Assembly: GCF_905475465.1 (NCBI RefSeq)
Contig: NC_062246.1
Coordinates: 6,412,001 to 6,476,000, forward strand
DNA length: 64,000 nt
Source of the DNA: Pieris napi
Lineage: Eukaryota > Arthropoda > Insecta > Lepidoptera > Pieridae
Reading direction: 5' to 3'
Both the position numbers and the translations under genes were made by a program. Within the stretch, counting starts at the first letter, position 1, and each line of letters begins with the position of its first letter. Positions 23,301 through 33,299 of this stretch are shown here, one piece after another. The notes beneath the pieces were generated by a model. That model was not told the origin of the DNA, did no database searches, and worked only from the letters and a program-made list of their open reading frames with translations.

Positions 23301-26300
23301 TAATAGACACAGATAAATATGAAAATATCAAGAAAATCAGCAAATTAGTAGAGGTAAATCCTAGTTATATTGGATATCTCTTATTGATATTTATATTGCA
23401 TGTAAGTTCATGAAATTGTTCTTTAATTTAAAAAATACATATACCATTTAATATTGCATATATTATGTAATCACAAAGTAAAATTATTGTACATTTTATT
23501 TGTATATTTCAGATGATAATGCAGTCACTAATGAACATAATTAGAAGTTCTAAATATATTTTATTGTAATTATAATAGAAGCTAATGATATAATATTGAT
23601 TATATTAATCAAATAAAGTGGATTTATACTTCATGAACTTTGGAAATATAAAATCTAGTGAGCAATACTAAGGAATGGTAAGCAGATATTTTCTTTAATT
23701 ATTTACTAAGTTAATATACTAGAAAAGTTATTATAATATTGTTAATGAATGAGAAGTTTGAATTCAAGTCCTTTGGGAGTTACTGACATTGTTTGGTTAT
23801 TAAGAACTTTAATTGACAATAAGCAGCAGTGACAAATTAAGTATATTTTTAAGTTTAGAATTAAGTAAAGAGTTTTAATACTAAAGTTACCTATTGAACA
23901 AACCTTGGACCGATCTTACACTTTAGTTTGTCAGTTTTCTATTTGATCAAAGTACTAACTAAAATATTTTCTTTTCAGAAAAAGAGAAGCTATGGAGAAT
24001 GAAATAATGGTTGGTTAAATAACATTACCTCAAGAACAGGAAACAGTAACTGAAACTATGTTCTTCTACATTTAATCTTAATAAGTTCAGCAGTTTGAAT
24101 GTTAATGAGACATTATTATAAACAAACTGCATTTGTAGATTTTGGGAAGAATTATATCTTTACAATAACAATTATTATTTACAATTGTTGTGTTAAGGAA
24201 ACAATCACTATTTTTTTAATCGCCCAGGATGTATTCATAGTAACTGTAGGTATCATAGTAATTTTATGAAATCATCACAACATCTAACGTTAGGTTTTAT
24301 GAATTGAACAATTTTTGAAGTTATACTTCTTTAGGCGCGTTATGAAAAATTGATGAGAGTGAAATTTTACGATGCGCGCGCACCGTGACACAAAATTAAC
24401 AGAATTATGTTACACTTAATGTAAGAGAATAATAATAAATATTTATTTATTTAATTTTTTTAATGAAAACTGAACTTTATTGACTATAATGACTCCTTTC
24501 CCTTTTATTAATTGCATGCAATCAAAAACTATTTTTAATAATGCCAAAGAAGTATAACTTCTTACGCGCGTACACACGCACCCTTTTTTGTATATAACAG
24601 CACACAAACAAGATATTGACATTGCTGCAAACTAACACTTACATTTATTAGTTAATTATCTACATATATAAATATGAATACATCTACATTAGGTAGTAAT
24701 GCATTTAATTTGATGCACCTGTGTGTGTTCAGTAGTAATGTCTGTATTGTTTAATAAGTTGTTACATATGCTTATTTTTCTATGTAGACTGCATTATGTT
24801 AAGGAAGATATTTGTGCCTTATTTTAATAAAAAATAACCATAACTGAAACATTTTTATTTTGCTACCTGTTTGTTTAATATTCCTAACTATTAGTAGGTA
24901 TGGGTCATTCATATATGCATTATCTGTATATTCTTGTAAAATAAACTAATATTGAGAACCACTTTAATGGCTTTTCCTACTAAAGAAGATAGGTAAATTA
25001 CCAAAAATAAAACTGACAAATACATAACATACAATGTTTATTCAGTTCTTGCTTAAACAGATTTTGCATTTACATATTCACTAGTAGCAAATCACTGATA
25101 TAACCAAAAGTTAATTGACATAAATATTAACTCAAAATAAACATCTGACTTAAATTTATATCCAAGATGTTGGAGCATCAATATGGAGTCAAAGGTTGAT
25201 TAAGGGTTATAATTTAAGACTAAGTTTCTATTTTATAATTTTAATTAATCCTTCTTTTTTATAAATATATTATAAACAATCAACCTTTAAGACTCTAACT
25301 TAAACTGAAATTGTTTGATGGACATAAACAGAGATAATTCCAACTGTAGCAAATCACTAATAAAATCTACACTTATATAAAAATCTGCTTTCAAATTGAC
25401 ATTAAAAATGTTCAAGCACAAACACCAAACCTAATTAAAGCTTAAATCAAACTCTAATTTCAGTGTTCACACTAGTCTACGTTTTTTTTCTATTGTTTTT
25501 TAATTCCTTGGACTTTATCAACTTCTAGTCAACCTTATTTTCACTCTTTATTTATCAATCCACAGTACTATTTCTATTGTTTCTTCTAAGCGGTAACAAA
25601 ATATGTTGCTTCTTCATTTTGCAGATTAGTTGTGAGGTCAAATCCTAAAAATATCAAAGTATGAGTACTACTAATTATTATTATATATCGCGATTATGCA
25701 ATTTCAAAATATTGTATTTATTTGTAGCCTTAAATTTCTGAGAAAACATGAAACAAAACATAATTAATTTAAACATGCAATTAAAATGTATATATTCACT
25801 TTGCACCTTCCGTAAATTCCACTTAAATCGAAAATTGTTCCAACCTTGCTGACATTCTAATGTCCCTTTTGCAGCTTCCAATTGCAAATTAACAAAAATA
25901 TTGTAAAGTTTTAACTTCTATTTGTTTATAAAAGTGACATTAGGAATACATTTAATCCAGAGACAATATGACGGAATAAGGTGCTACGAACAGCAGCTCG
26001 CATCTACGCTGTCGACTTTGCGGTAATGTATCGACATGCCTCTTGGCTACTAACGAAGCGTTTTCGACAGTACAATTACGCAAAAGCGGTAGTGTATGTA
26101 GAATACTTTTCGACACCAATATGGCTAGACCCCCTGGTCTAGATGGTGTAGTGAGACTTATAACATCCTCTGTTCAAGGTTTAATTGTACATTCATGGCT
26201 TTTGTTTGTTTTTTATTGCTAATATTCGCTTAAGTCTAAAGTTGATAAAAATGTTCTCGAATTTGTTACCGTGTCTCTTTTCCCATTCGACGACAAAACC

Positions 26301-28066
26301 TACCTTTGAAATTCTCTTGACTTTCGTAGACGTGATTTACTATCTTGACTTCTAATTTTGTTATAGTAAATCCAATTTTTCCTAATAATTGTTGCATTTC
26401 TTTAAGGGAATCCTGAAAAGAGTATATTTTTAACACAGTTATTTGAAGCTTGTAGATTGCGTTCGTGTATTTACGTTTTTATTCCGTTTAATTGGTAGAT
26501 GATTAAACTATATAATAATAGAAATTAACACGACTCCAAGAATTTTTCTTTTAGTATTCATATTTTTTTCTTAAGAAATAATCATTTATGTTTATAGTGA
26601 ATCAAATTATGTTATATTTACTTGACTGTCATGGTATGGAGATATATATCTTTCAACGTCAGTAACCCATGTCTTCCATTTTTCGGCTTTAGCAAGGGAC
26701 CTGTAGGCATCGAATAATGATGCTTTTTCTGCGACAATCGCGAAACAACTTCCTTGGTCCCTAAGGATATCGTATATGTTCTGGAACGCAGTTCTGTAAA
26801 AACAACATAAAAAATAAGTATAGCTAAATTGATGTATCCGCCAAAAAAGCTATTTTATATTAATAAATATAATTTTCGAAGGCGTCGAGTCACCGTCGTA
26901 TTGTTTATGAGGTGTGCGAATATAAAATATAGATCCAAACATACAATGACAAGATCAAACCACAATTGGTCTTGACTTTACTTTAAATACATTTTTAACA
27001 AAACATATAAAATCCAGAATGTTCCGAATACTGTTGCTGAATAAGATTTTTATTAAATAGTAGATCGGACTAATAAAAAAAATATATATATTCTGTGGGC
27101 GCACTTGATACTAAACGGATCGACGTACGTTTGACGAACATTCATCGTTATAAGAAGAGACTTCTATGTTTTGTTAATATAGTAATGTTTAAACCTTTTT
27201 GTATATAATATTATGTATTCCATCTTTGGTTATATCTTCAGTAATTCGTAATTCGTTTCTTCTTTATTTTTTTAATAATAAGCATTTTTCTTGCTTTTTA
27301 CTATATTAAAAAAACATAAGGTACAGACATGGGAACTCCACGGTTTCTAATAGGTAGGTTTTCTAGACATCTAATAGATGTCTAGAAAAAACAGATAAAG
27401 CTAAGGCCAGAACTCTTCGCTTTTTTTCAGCAGAGCATACCTATGATGAAATTGGCAATTTTTCACTTATAAATAATATATCATAGATAAATATTTCTTT
27501 GTAATAAATTCAATAGGTTCACGTTTGATTAAGTTGGGTTAACTCACGTTATTAAAAATATGATTTTGTGATCTTACATAAATACCTATATGATTATATA
27601 AATTACCTACCTTATTTTAATATTCTCAAAGTGAGTATTAAATAAAAAAGCTATTTAGATGCCGTGTAGCACGAACCATACATTAAAAATTACAATTGCG
27701 ATGTACTTACTCTTGACGACGACACCAGTTTAAAGCAAAAAAGGAAATGGCATGGTGGAAACGTTCCCTTAGCTGATCGGGCAGCTCTCCCTCTATGTTA
27801 AGGGTAGTGAAATCAACGCAATCCAAAGCATAGTGTTCTTTTGCGAATTGTATCATATCTTCATTTATGTCACAGCCCGTCATGGTCTTGCAAGTAGGAA
27901 TTAATTCTTTGAATATTTTTGATGTCAAACTCCCATCGCCACAACCAATGTCTAGGATTGTTGAGTCTCTTTTCCAATTAAATATATTCTTATACTCTTC
28001 TAGATACTTCATTGCACTAGTCTTCGTCAGACCATTTGATTTATTATACAATTTGACGTTAAACAT
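20333..28066 (-). CDS. JHAMT-like SAM-dependent methyltransferase, copy D (intact)
   Basis: Exons: 27711-28066, 26622-26793, 26304-26412, 20333-20511, giving 816 nt and 271 aa; the reading frame is open throughout. Motif I ILDIGCGDG is at 37-45; GCDINEDMI follows. Position 14 is Thr (NGLTK) where classical JHAMT has Gln, and LHW is LNW. Exon 4 ends VLYVEKKL, one residue longer than its sisters because the stop is displaced. Intron 3 spans 5.8 kb because of nested transposons (20.8-26.1 kb), the largest intron of an intact copy. Splice sites are GT-AG (exon 2 donor GTAAAT). Closest to C, E and F in exon 2. A carboxyl methyltransferase role is inferred from family; substrate unknown. Confidence 0.88.
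20797..22046. mobile_element. Harbinger-like TIR element (TAA target) carrying a nested Tigger
   Basis: Inverted ends AGCCCGTCACAGACTTAGC and GCTAAGTCTGTGACGGGCT flanked by TAA on both sides (20794-20796 and 22047-22049). The interior is AT-rich with TATATATTA-type repeats. A Tigger-type element (21079-22025) sits almost at its right end. Confidence 0.75.
21079..22025 (+). mobile_element. Internally deleted Tigger/pogo-type transposon
   Basis: Ends CAGTAGAAACTCGATAAC and GCTTATCGAGGTTCTACTG between TA dinucleotides. The ORFs at 21514-21726 and 21627-21974, in two frames, encode the CENP-B-like DNA-binding region of Tigger transposases (PKRKLTTLTYADKLKAIEAV; then SGPILKEKAEEF, FKASNGWLQNFKKRH). 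The DDE catalytic domain is missing. A frameshift separates the two halves. Confidence 0.88.
22264..22798. mobile_element. MITE with about 65-bp terminal inverted repeats
   Basis: Left end ATAGTAGGATGAAACCTATT and right end inverse (AATAGGTTTCATCATACTAT), with the similarity running on about 65 bp to AAAGGAAAAATAATTTA. The interior is AT-rich with G-runs; no ORF. Confidence 0.75.
22831..26134. mobile_element. 3.3-kb non-coding TIR element of unknown family
   Basis: Termini GGGGGTCTAGCCA and TGGCTAGACCCCC, with a direct subterminal motif TAGTGTATGTAGAA near both ends (22859-22872 and 26091-26105) and GTCGA-containing repeats at both ends. The interior is AT-rich and lacks any credible ORF over 70 codons. 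It occupies intron 3 of copy D, and the host intron resumes at about 26140 (GATGGTGTAGTGAGAC). I do not recognise the family; it could be a non-autonomous derivative of a large DNA transposon. Internal repeats TAGCAAATCACTRATA occur near 25085 and 25345. Confidence 0.6.
24314..24592. mobile_element. MITE with GAAGTATAACTTC-type palindromic termini, nested
   Basis: Begins TTTTTGAAGTTATACTTCTTTAGG-like sequence and ends at AAGAAGTATAACTTCTTACG followed by GCGTACACACGCACCC. The same element in the opposite orientation is at 31155-31506 (shared TTTTACGATGCGCGCGCAC and TGACTATAATGACTCC). Inserted in the 3.3-kb element. Confidence 0.7.
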
Positions 28067-28445
28067 TGTTCGTGCGTGCTTTTCGCAAAATTTCTGATGG
28101 GGTTTGCGCAGCGGTCAGGTAGTAAGGCTAGGAAAGGCTATAGACTACAGCCGTCGCGGTTGTTAGATGTTATCGTTTATTATATCATTAACCTGAACAT
28201 AAAAACGAAATTGCATGATTTATGCATAATAAGAAAATTATAAATTAATTTATACTCTAATGTGTTGTGTACTGTTGAGCCGATAGGAAAAGAAATAGAA
28301 ATTCATAAAGGTATCAATGATCAGGTAACTCAAGGTGTTAATAAATGATTGAATAGACCAGCATTGCACTTGCGAGGCTTCTGGCAATGTGAGTGTCCAT
28401 AGGCGGTGGACACTATCACTCAACCTCAGATGAGCCACTTGTCCG
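28067..28445 (-). promoter_or_regulatory. 5' flank of copy D
   Basis: Conserved leader, then at about 28117-28160 a collapsed relic of the Harbinger-type element (TAAGGCTAGGAAAGGCTATA, CAGCCGTCGCGGTTG), then the conserved TTAGATGTTATCG block and, at about 28365-28445, the shared repeat (CTTGCGAGGCTTCTGGCAAT). Possible promoter. Confidence 0.45.
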
Positions 28446-28449
28446 AAGA

Positions 28450-28914
28450 AGGCGATTCATCACGTCTTGGAGGCAGTCCTTTCTCGAAAATATCCCGGCA
28501 AAGTTTTGCCTATATTTCGAGATTCTGCAGCCTCCTTTGACAATTGACCGAATGGAAGGGGAGCATTTTCTATGACCAAAGCCCTATGACATAAAATTTT
28601 ATGAAGAGTTGGTGTCATGGGATGCCATTTATACAAATAAAAGTGTAATTCTGCCATGGATCGTGGATATTTTGAAAACTTTTTAGTGTCAATGCGGAAC
28701 CCACTTGCCAGTAGGTACTTCTAAAATTACTTTTATTTTCGTTATTCCCTGCGGCTCTTTCGCTCATCACTGCAGCATAATTCAATTCATCGTGAGGTAC
28801 TTCTGATCTCAGTTTTCTGTTTTGCGCCTTTTCACGCAAGGTCACTTCGGAATTCCTTCGAAGGGCGGCCGGGTTTGTAGAGTCGCCTATCTGGTAGAAA
28901 GATGGTGCCCTCAA
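28450..28914 (-). mobile_element. Fragment of an unidentified transposable-element protein
   Basis: Overlapping minus-strand frames read NYAAVMSERAAGN, then HKILCHRALVIENAPLPFGQ and LSKEAAESRNIGKTLPGYFRERTASKT-like segments. This pattern (SEEAxEARN... F.R..SRK) is familiar from repeated transposon-encoded proteins, but I cannot name the family. Frameshifts show it is decayed. Confidence 0.35.
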
Positions 28915-29590
28915 GCCATTGCACGTTTGTTTCGCAGAAACGGTCTTCTTTGTAGCTCGCCGCGGTCTACTTACACTTGTATTGGTCTAAAAGACTTTAA
29001 ACTATCGCGGAGTAAATTGATTTGACTATTAGATGATATCATTTGGTCATTTCGGTTAGATTTTCCTCGAGAAAAACCAGTTTTTTGTCTATATTTTTCA
29101 TTTTACACTGTTTTATTTAGTTGAACAATATCAACTCTTGATATAGTCATCGAGGACTCAACACTTGGACCTGCCGGCAAAAGATAACCGTTGTTTTTAG
29201 TACAAAACTGAAAATACTTGTTTTTTTTTCTTCTTAAAACCTCATTGAATTAAATGCCAATAAAATCCGGACGCGGAAAGTGGCGGAAGGTTTTTCTCTT
29301 GATAATACAAGTAGAAGGTTCATAGAATACCCTCAAAGAAAAAATATAGCTAAACTCCATTTAACTGATACTCAAATGAACTCGACAAACTTATTATAAT
29401 GGGAATTATTTGACTCAAAATGATCATGACTGTCTTCAACATTTCATGAATGAAAAAGTGGTTCTAATAGTCTAGTTATGAATTAAAATCTATGTGCATA
29501 CCCATGCCTGAAGGCTCGATGTATTTTTTGGGGGTTTGCACCACTTTGCACTAAACTCAACAGCGTGAAACTGCACAGAAAAATAGCGAG

Positions 29591-29642
29591 TGTCGAAAAA
29601 ACAAACGTGAAACTGCTAGTTTCACGTTTGTTTTTTACGACA
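29591..29642. repeat. Near-perfect short hairpin
   Basis: Arms of about 23 bp (AAAACAAACGTGAAACT and its inverse AGTTTCACGTTTGTTTT) separated by 3 bp. The single-site palindrome lies just left of a Harbinger relic; its function is unknown. Confidence 0.6.
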
Positions 29643-29699
29643 CAATAGATGACTTCCGACTGACCTTGAAGGTGCAGGGGGTGCATTAGCGGCATGTTT

Positions 29700-30395
29700 T
29701 AACCGGTTGTGTATGAGTAAGGGTCAAGGTAAGGGAGTCAGTCGCGACTGACTTTAACTGTTTACATGAAGTAAGTAGTAGTGGTGCGTTTCTCACGATG
29801 AGCACACGTGTGTGAAGTCAGTGGGAAAAATGAATTCGCGAAAACAACTGAAACGACGATTTAATTATTTGTTGAAAAATTTATCAATTTTGCTGTTGAA
29901 TGAGTTAATAGAAATGGTAGAAAATGAGATAACTAAAAATAAACGACAGTGGGTAAGAAAATGGATTGACGATAGAAACGAAACTGGTGGCTCTGCTTTG
30001 TTGCTGAAGCAATTGCGATTTGAAGATCCTGCGGAGTACAAACTGGCTATGAGGATGTCACCACAGAATTTTGACGAATTGCTGTCAATGATATCGAGCT
30101 CTTAATTTTTATCGCTAGCGAAAAAATGGTGGTCACTCTACAACGCAGCGGCAGTGACTAACCACGCACTGACTTGTCTGTTTACACGGGGTTTATTTGG
30201 CTGGCGCGGGGGTGCGCGGGTGGCGGGGGGCGCCAACTGACTTTAAAATATTCGTGTCCGAATATCCAAGTCAGCGCTGACTTCAAGCCACTGTACTGAC
30301 TTCAAATCAGTTTACACAGGGTTTTTTTCGGGTCAGCACTGACTTGCCTCGAATTTGTAGTCAGTTACTGACCCTGTGTAAATCAGCTCTTATAT
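29700..30395 (+). mobile_element. Truncated PIF/Harbinger element with transposase N-terminus
   Basis: ORF 29812-30105 (97 codons; real start possibly MNSRKQLKRR at 29830) encodes RQWVRKWIDDRNETGG, LLKQLRFEDPAEYKLAMRM and SPQNFDELLSMI, the typical start of animal Harbinger/HARBI1-like nucleases. It stops before the DDE domain. Downstream, repeated GTCAG/CTGAC motifs with TGTAAACA-like sequence (30180-30390) look like subterminal repeats; exact ends were not fixed. Confidence 0.7.
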
Positions 30396-30424
30396 TTTAA
30401 AATTAAGTATAGGTTGCAGCGCAT

Positions 30425-31580
30425 GCGCGCTGAGACCTGTTGCTGAGCGCACCTCATATTGTATTGGCGTGTTATTTTCACACAATTTTTTTAACCCACA
30501 CCGTAGTCAAAGCTAGCCGCCAAAGTGGTTCCCCATCGGGAGCCAACAGGTTAAAAGCCTTAGTAAAGTTTTTTTTAGAAAATTATGGAGTCGATAGGCA
30601 GTCACCAATGTAATAGTCACCACTCATAACTATTACAAAACGTCCATTTATATAAGCATATCTGACAATATCATTGTGTTTTACTTTATAATCATTTTAT
30701 ACATGTGTGTATACAACTTTAATGAACAAGGCCTACTAAAGTCTGCGGAAGTATCCCACCATTCGTAGAACTGAAATAATCTTACGTAGAAAATTAAACT
30801 TTTTGTCTTCGTTTTAAACTTAAACGCAAAAAAAAATTATCGGATATCGCAAAGATTATAACGCAAATTTATTCCTTCTTTTTTGTTTAACGTGTTGGCG
30901 TCGGAGCATGTAAAAGCCAAATATTTCGTGAAATAATTTACTCTGAAATAGTTCGGCACTTTCATTGTCAAAAGATAATAGCTTGTACTATATTTCAATA
31001 AATGAAAATCCGATTTAATCTAACATTTCTCTCAGTTGATTTTCAGGATTATAAATATATGTAGGTTAAAAAATTAAAGGCTCTGTGAGATTTTAATAGA
31101 TACTATTTATAGTCCAAGTAATAATAACTTCTAATGGGTGAACTTCAAAAAAAAAGGGTGCGTGTACGCGCGTAAGATATTATACTTCTTTGGCATTATT
31201 AAAAATAGATTTGGATTGCATGCAAATAATTAATTACAATTAAATAATCAAAGACTGGAAAAGGAGTCATTATAGTCAATAAAGTTCAGTTTACATTTGA
31301 AAAATTAAATAAATAAATATTTATTATTATTCTCTTACATTAAGTGTAACATAAATTCTATTATTATTCGAATGTTGTTTTTAAATTATGTCCAATGCCG
31401 TAGCATCTTCCGTGGGCAACTTAATTCTGTTAATTTTGTGTCACGGTGCGCGCGCATCGTAAAATTTCACTCTCATAAATTTTTCATAACGCGCCTAAAG
31501 AAGTATAACTTCAAAAATGTTTTGCTGTGTAAATAGTGTTTGGGAACGGTTAAATTTGTGAGCGGCTTGACAAAAACTTG
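30425..31580 (-). pseudogene. Second relic of a G-type JHAMT gene (exon 3 and intron 3)
   Basis: 30460-30790 matches intron 3 of copy G (about 59480-59890), and 30880-31150 plus 31507-31580 match 60290-60610. The relic exon 3 (about 30941-31049) keeps its acceptor region but has an in-frame TAA after REMLD and a further TAG, so it is dead. No exon 4, 2 or 1 was found nearby. A MITE (31155-31506) interrupts the flanking intron. Confidence 0.8.
31155..31506. mobile_element. MITE, inverse copy of the element at 24314-24592
   Basis: Starts GGGTGCGTGTACGCGCGTAAG and ends GCGCCTAAAGAAGTATAACTTC-like sequence. It splits sequence that is continuous in the two related regions (13160-13200 and 60570-60600); ACTTCAAAAA is present on both sides and may be the target duplication. 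Confidence 0.75.
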
Positions 31581-32070
31581 GACTTCGTACCTAACTAAGT
31601 CCACTTTTTTGTATATCTTTTGAAATATCAGTCTAGTGGAAAATTTTATGACTCGTAACGATTATTATGTACATTATCAAATGACAATAGGATATGAATT
31701 CTAATATCCTATTGTCTCCAATCTCTTTCGTTAATTTTATTCATTGTTAATGGCAAGAATAGTCTTATTTCCTTACTTAGATAATTAATTCTGACTAGGG
31801 CTGAAGGGAATATAGAATCTAGATTCTAGACGATGAAATTAAAATTAAAAAAATAAAACACTCCAATAAATAACTTCTCCTTCGTTTTTTACATGTAAAA
31901 GTGTGGGCTTTGAAAATGAAAAATGAAAAGAAAAATTTGCTGCGAGTGTATAAGTTCAGCGATGCTTGCAAACACTTTATTTTCGCTGAGATAATTAAAA
32001 AGTAATTGAATGCCAACAATTGTGTTATCAAAAAGGTATTTTAATAACTGAAATATTATTATATCGAGTT

Positions 32071-32665
32071 TTTGAAGTGAAACTTCTTTAGAATCGTTGT
32101 GATTTCAAACCGGATGCAACGGAAAAAGCGACAGTAAAAAGAGACAGACACATAAATTAAAAGGATTTGGCGTGGGAGAGAGTGAGATAGGAGGCATTAT
32201 ATAGTGTATAAACTTTAAATTAGTGTGTATTTGAACATTTTCTGAAATAAAAAAACTTATTTAATAAATAAAAATTATTTAATTTTCATCAATGATTTGA
32301 AATAAGTAAGTCAAGTAAGTAGTTTAATTATAAAATTAGATTATTTATCAATTTTATTTACAAATCATTAGTTAGTAAACTTTTTGAAATGAAAACTTCG
32401 TACTACACTTAATTAAAAGTTTATACACTGTATAATGCTTCCTATGTCATTTTCTCCCACGTTGGATCTTGTGAATTTATTTCAAACTTTTATTATTTTA
32501 GTTTTTACCAAATTAAAGTTGATATTAAAGTTATAAATAAAAATTTAACATTAAAATATATATTTTTTTAAAGAAAAGATCCTACATTTAGATAGAGAAA
32601 AAGTCTAATTTACATATTTTAGTTATAAAAACTTTGTTTTTGAAGGTTTCACTTCTACCACGTGT
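32071..32665. mobile_element. Foldback element with GAAGTGAAACTTC-type end
   Basis: Left end TTTTTGAAGTGAAACTTCTT and right end TTTTTGAAGGTTTCACTTCT. Inside, 32185-32220 and 32415-32460 are inverted matches (TATATAGTGTATAAACTTT / AAAAGTTTATACACTGTATA). No ORF. The DNA on both sides (31580-32070 and 32666-33220) is AT-rich and held nothing I recognised. Confidence 0.6.
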
Positions 32666-33224
32666 GAATTGGACACATGATTTTTTTTTTAAACATGAGT
32701 AATAATTTATCTGATGGCGTTTGGTGAAGGTGGCGATGATGACCAAGCCAACAGATAATTTATAAATATAACTATATAATATAACTCTTGTTTTACCCTT
32801 TATTCATTTGTTTTAACCAGTATATTTTTGTATCCTACCCGCAGATATAGCTTAACAATTATTGTTACTGACCGACTGTCTAACTATCTACCATTATTAA
32901 AATCCTATTTTTATTTTAATATTATATAATTTTTTTGACATTTTAAATTTTAATATTTACGGCATATAATACTGTCTGTACTTCGTAAGTTCTCCATACT
33001 TATCCTAAAGAAAAAACATGAAAAAAATATTAATAATTGATGTATTCATTGTATAAAATATATACAAAATATTATATTTGTTTACACTTTGCAGGGTACA
33101 AGTAATCTAACACTAAATTTCACGGATATAACGAAAAATTTATTGGTTCGTCATTTTTTTAAAGGAAATTATTCTATGAAATCCATCGCTACGCTGAAAA
33201 AAGCGAAATTCCTGTGTTTTATTT

Positions 33225-33298
33225 GAAAGTTGAATTCTATAAGAAAATTGTGTAATAAAGTGATTAAAATTTAATTTGTTTTGTTTCGCAACCTGTAG
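33225..33298 (+). mobile_element. Possible mariner 3' tail fragment
   Basis: TGAATTCTATAAGAAAATTG and ATTTAATTTGTTTTGTTTCG are shared with the 3' end of the mariner at about 19852-19910. Too short for certainty. Confidence 0.4.
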
Positions 33299-33299
33299 A

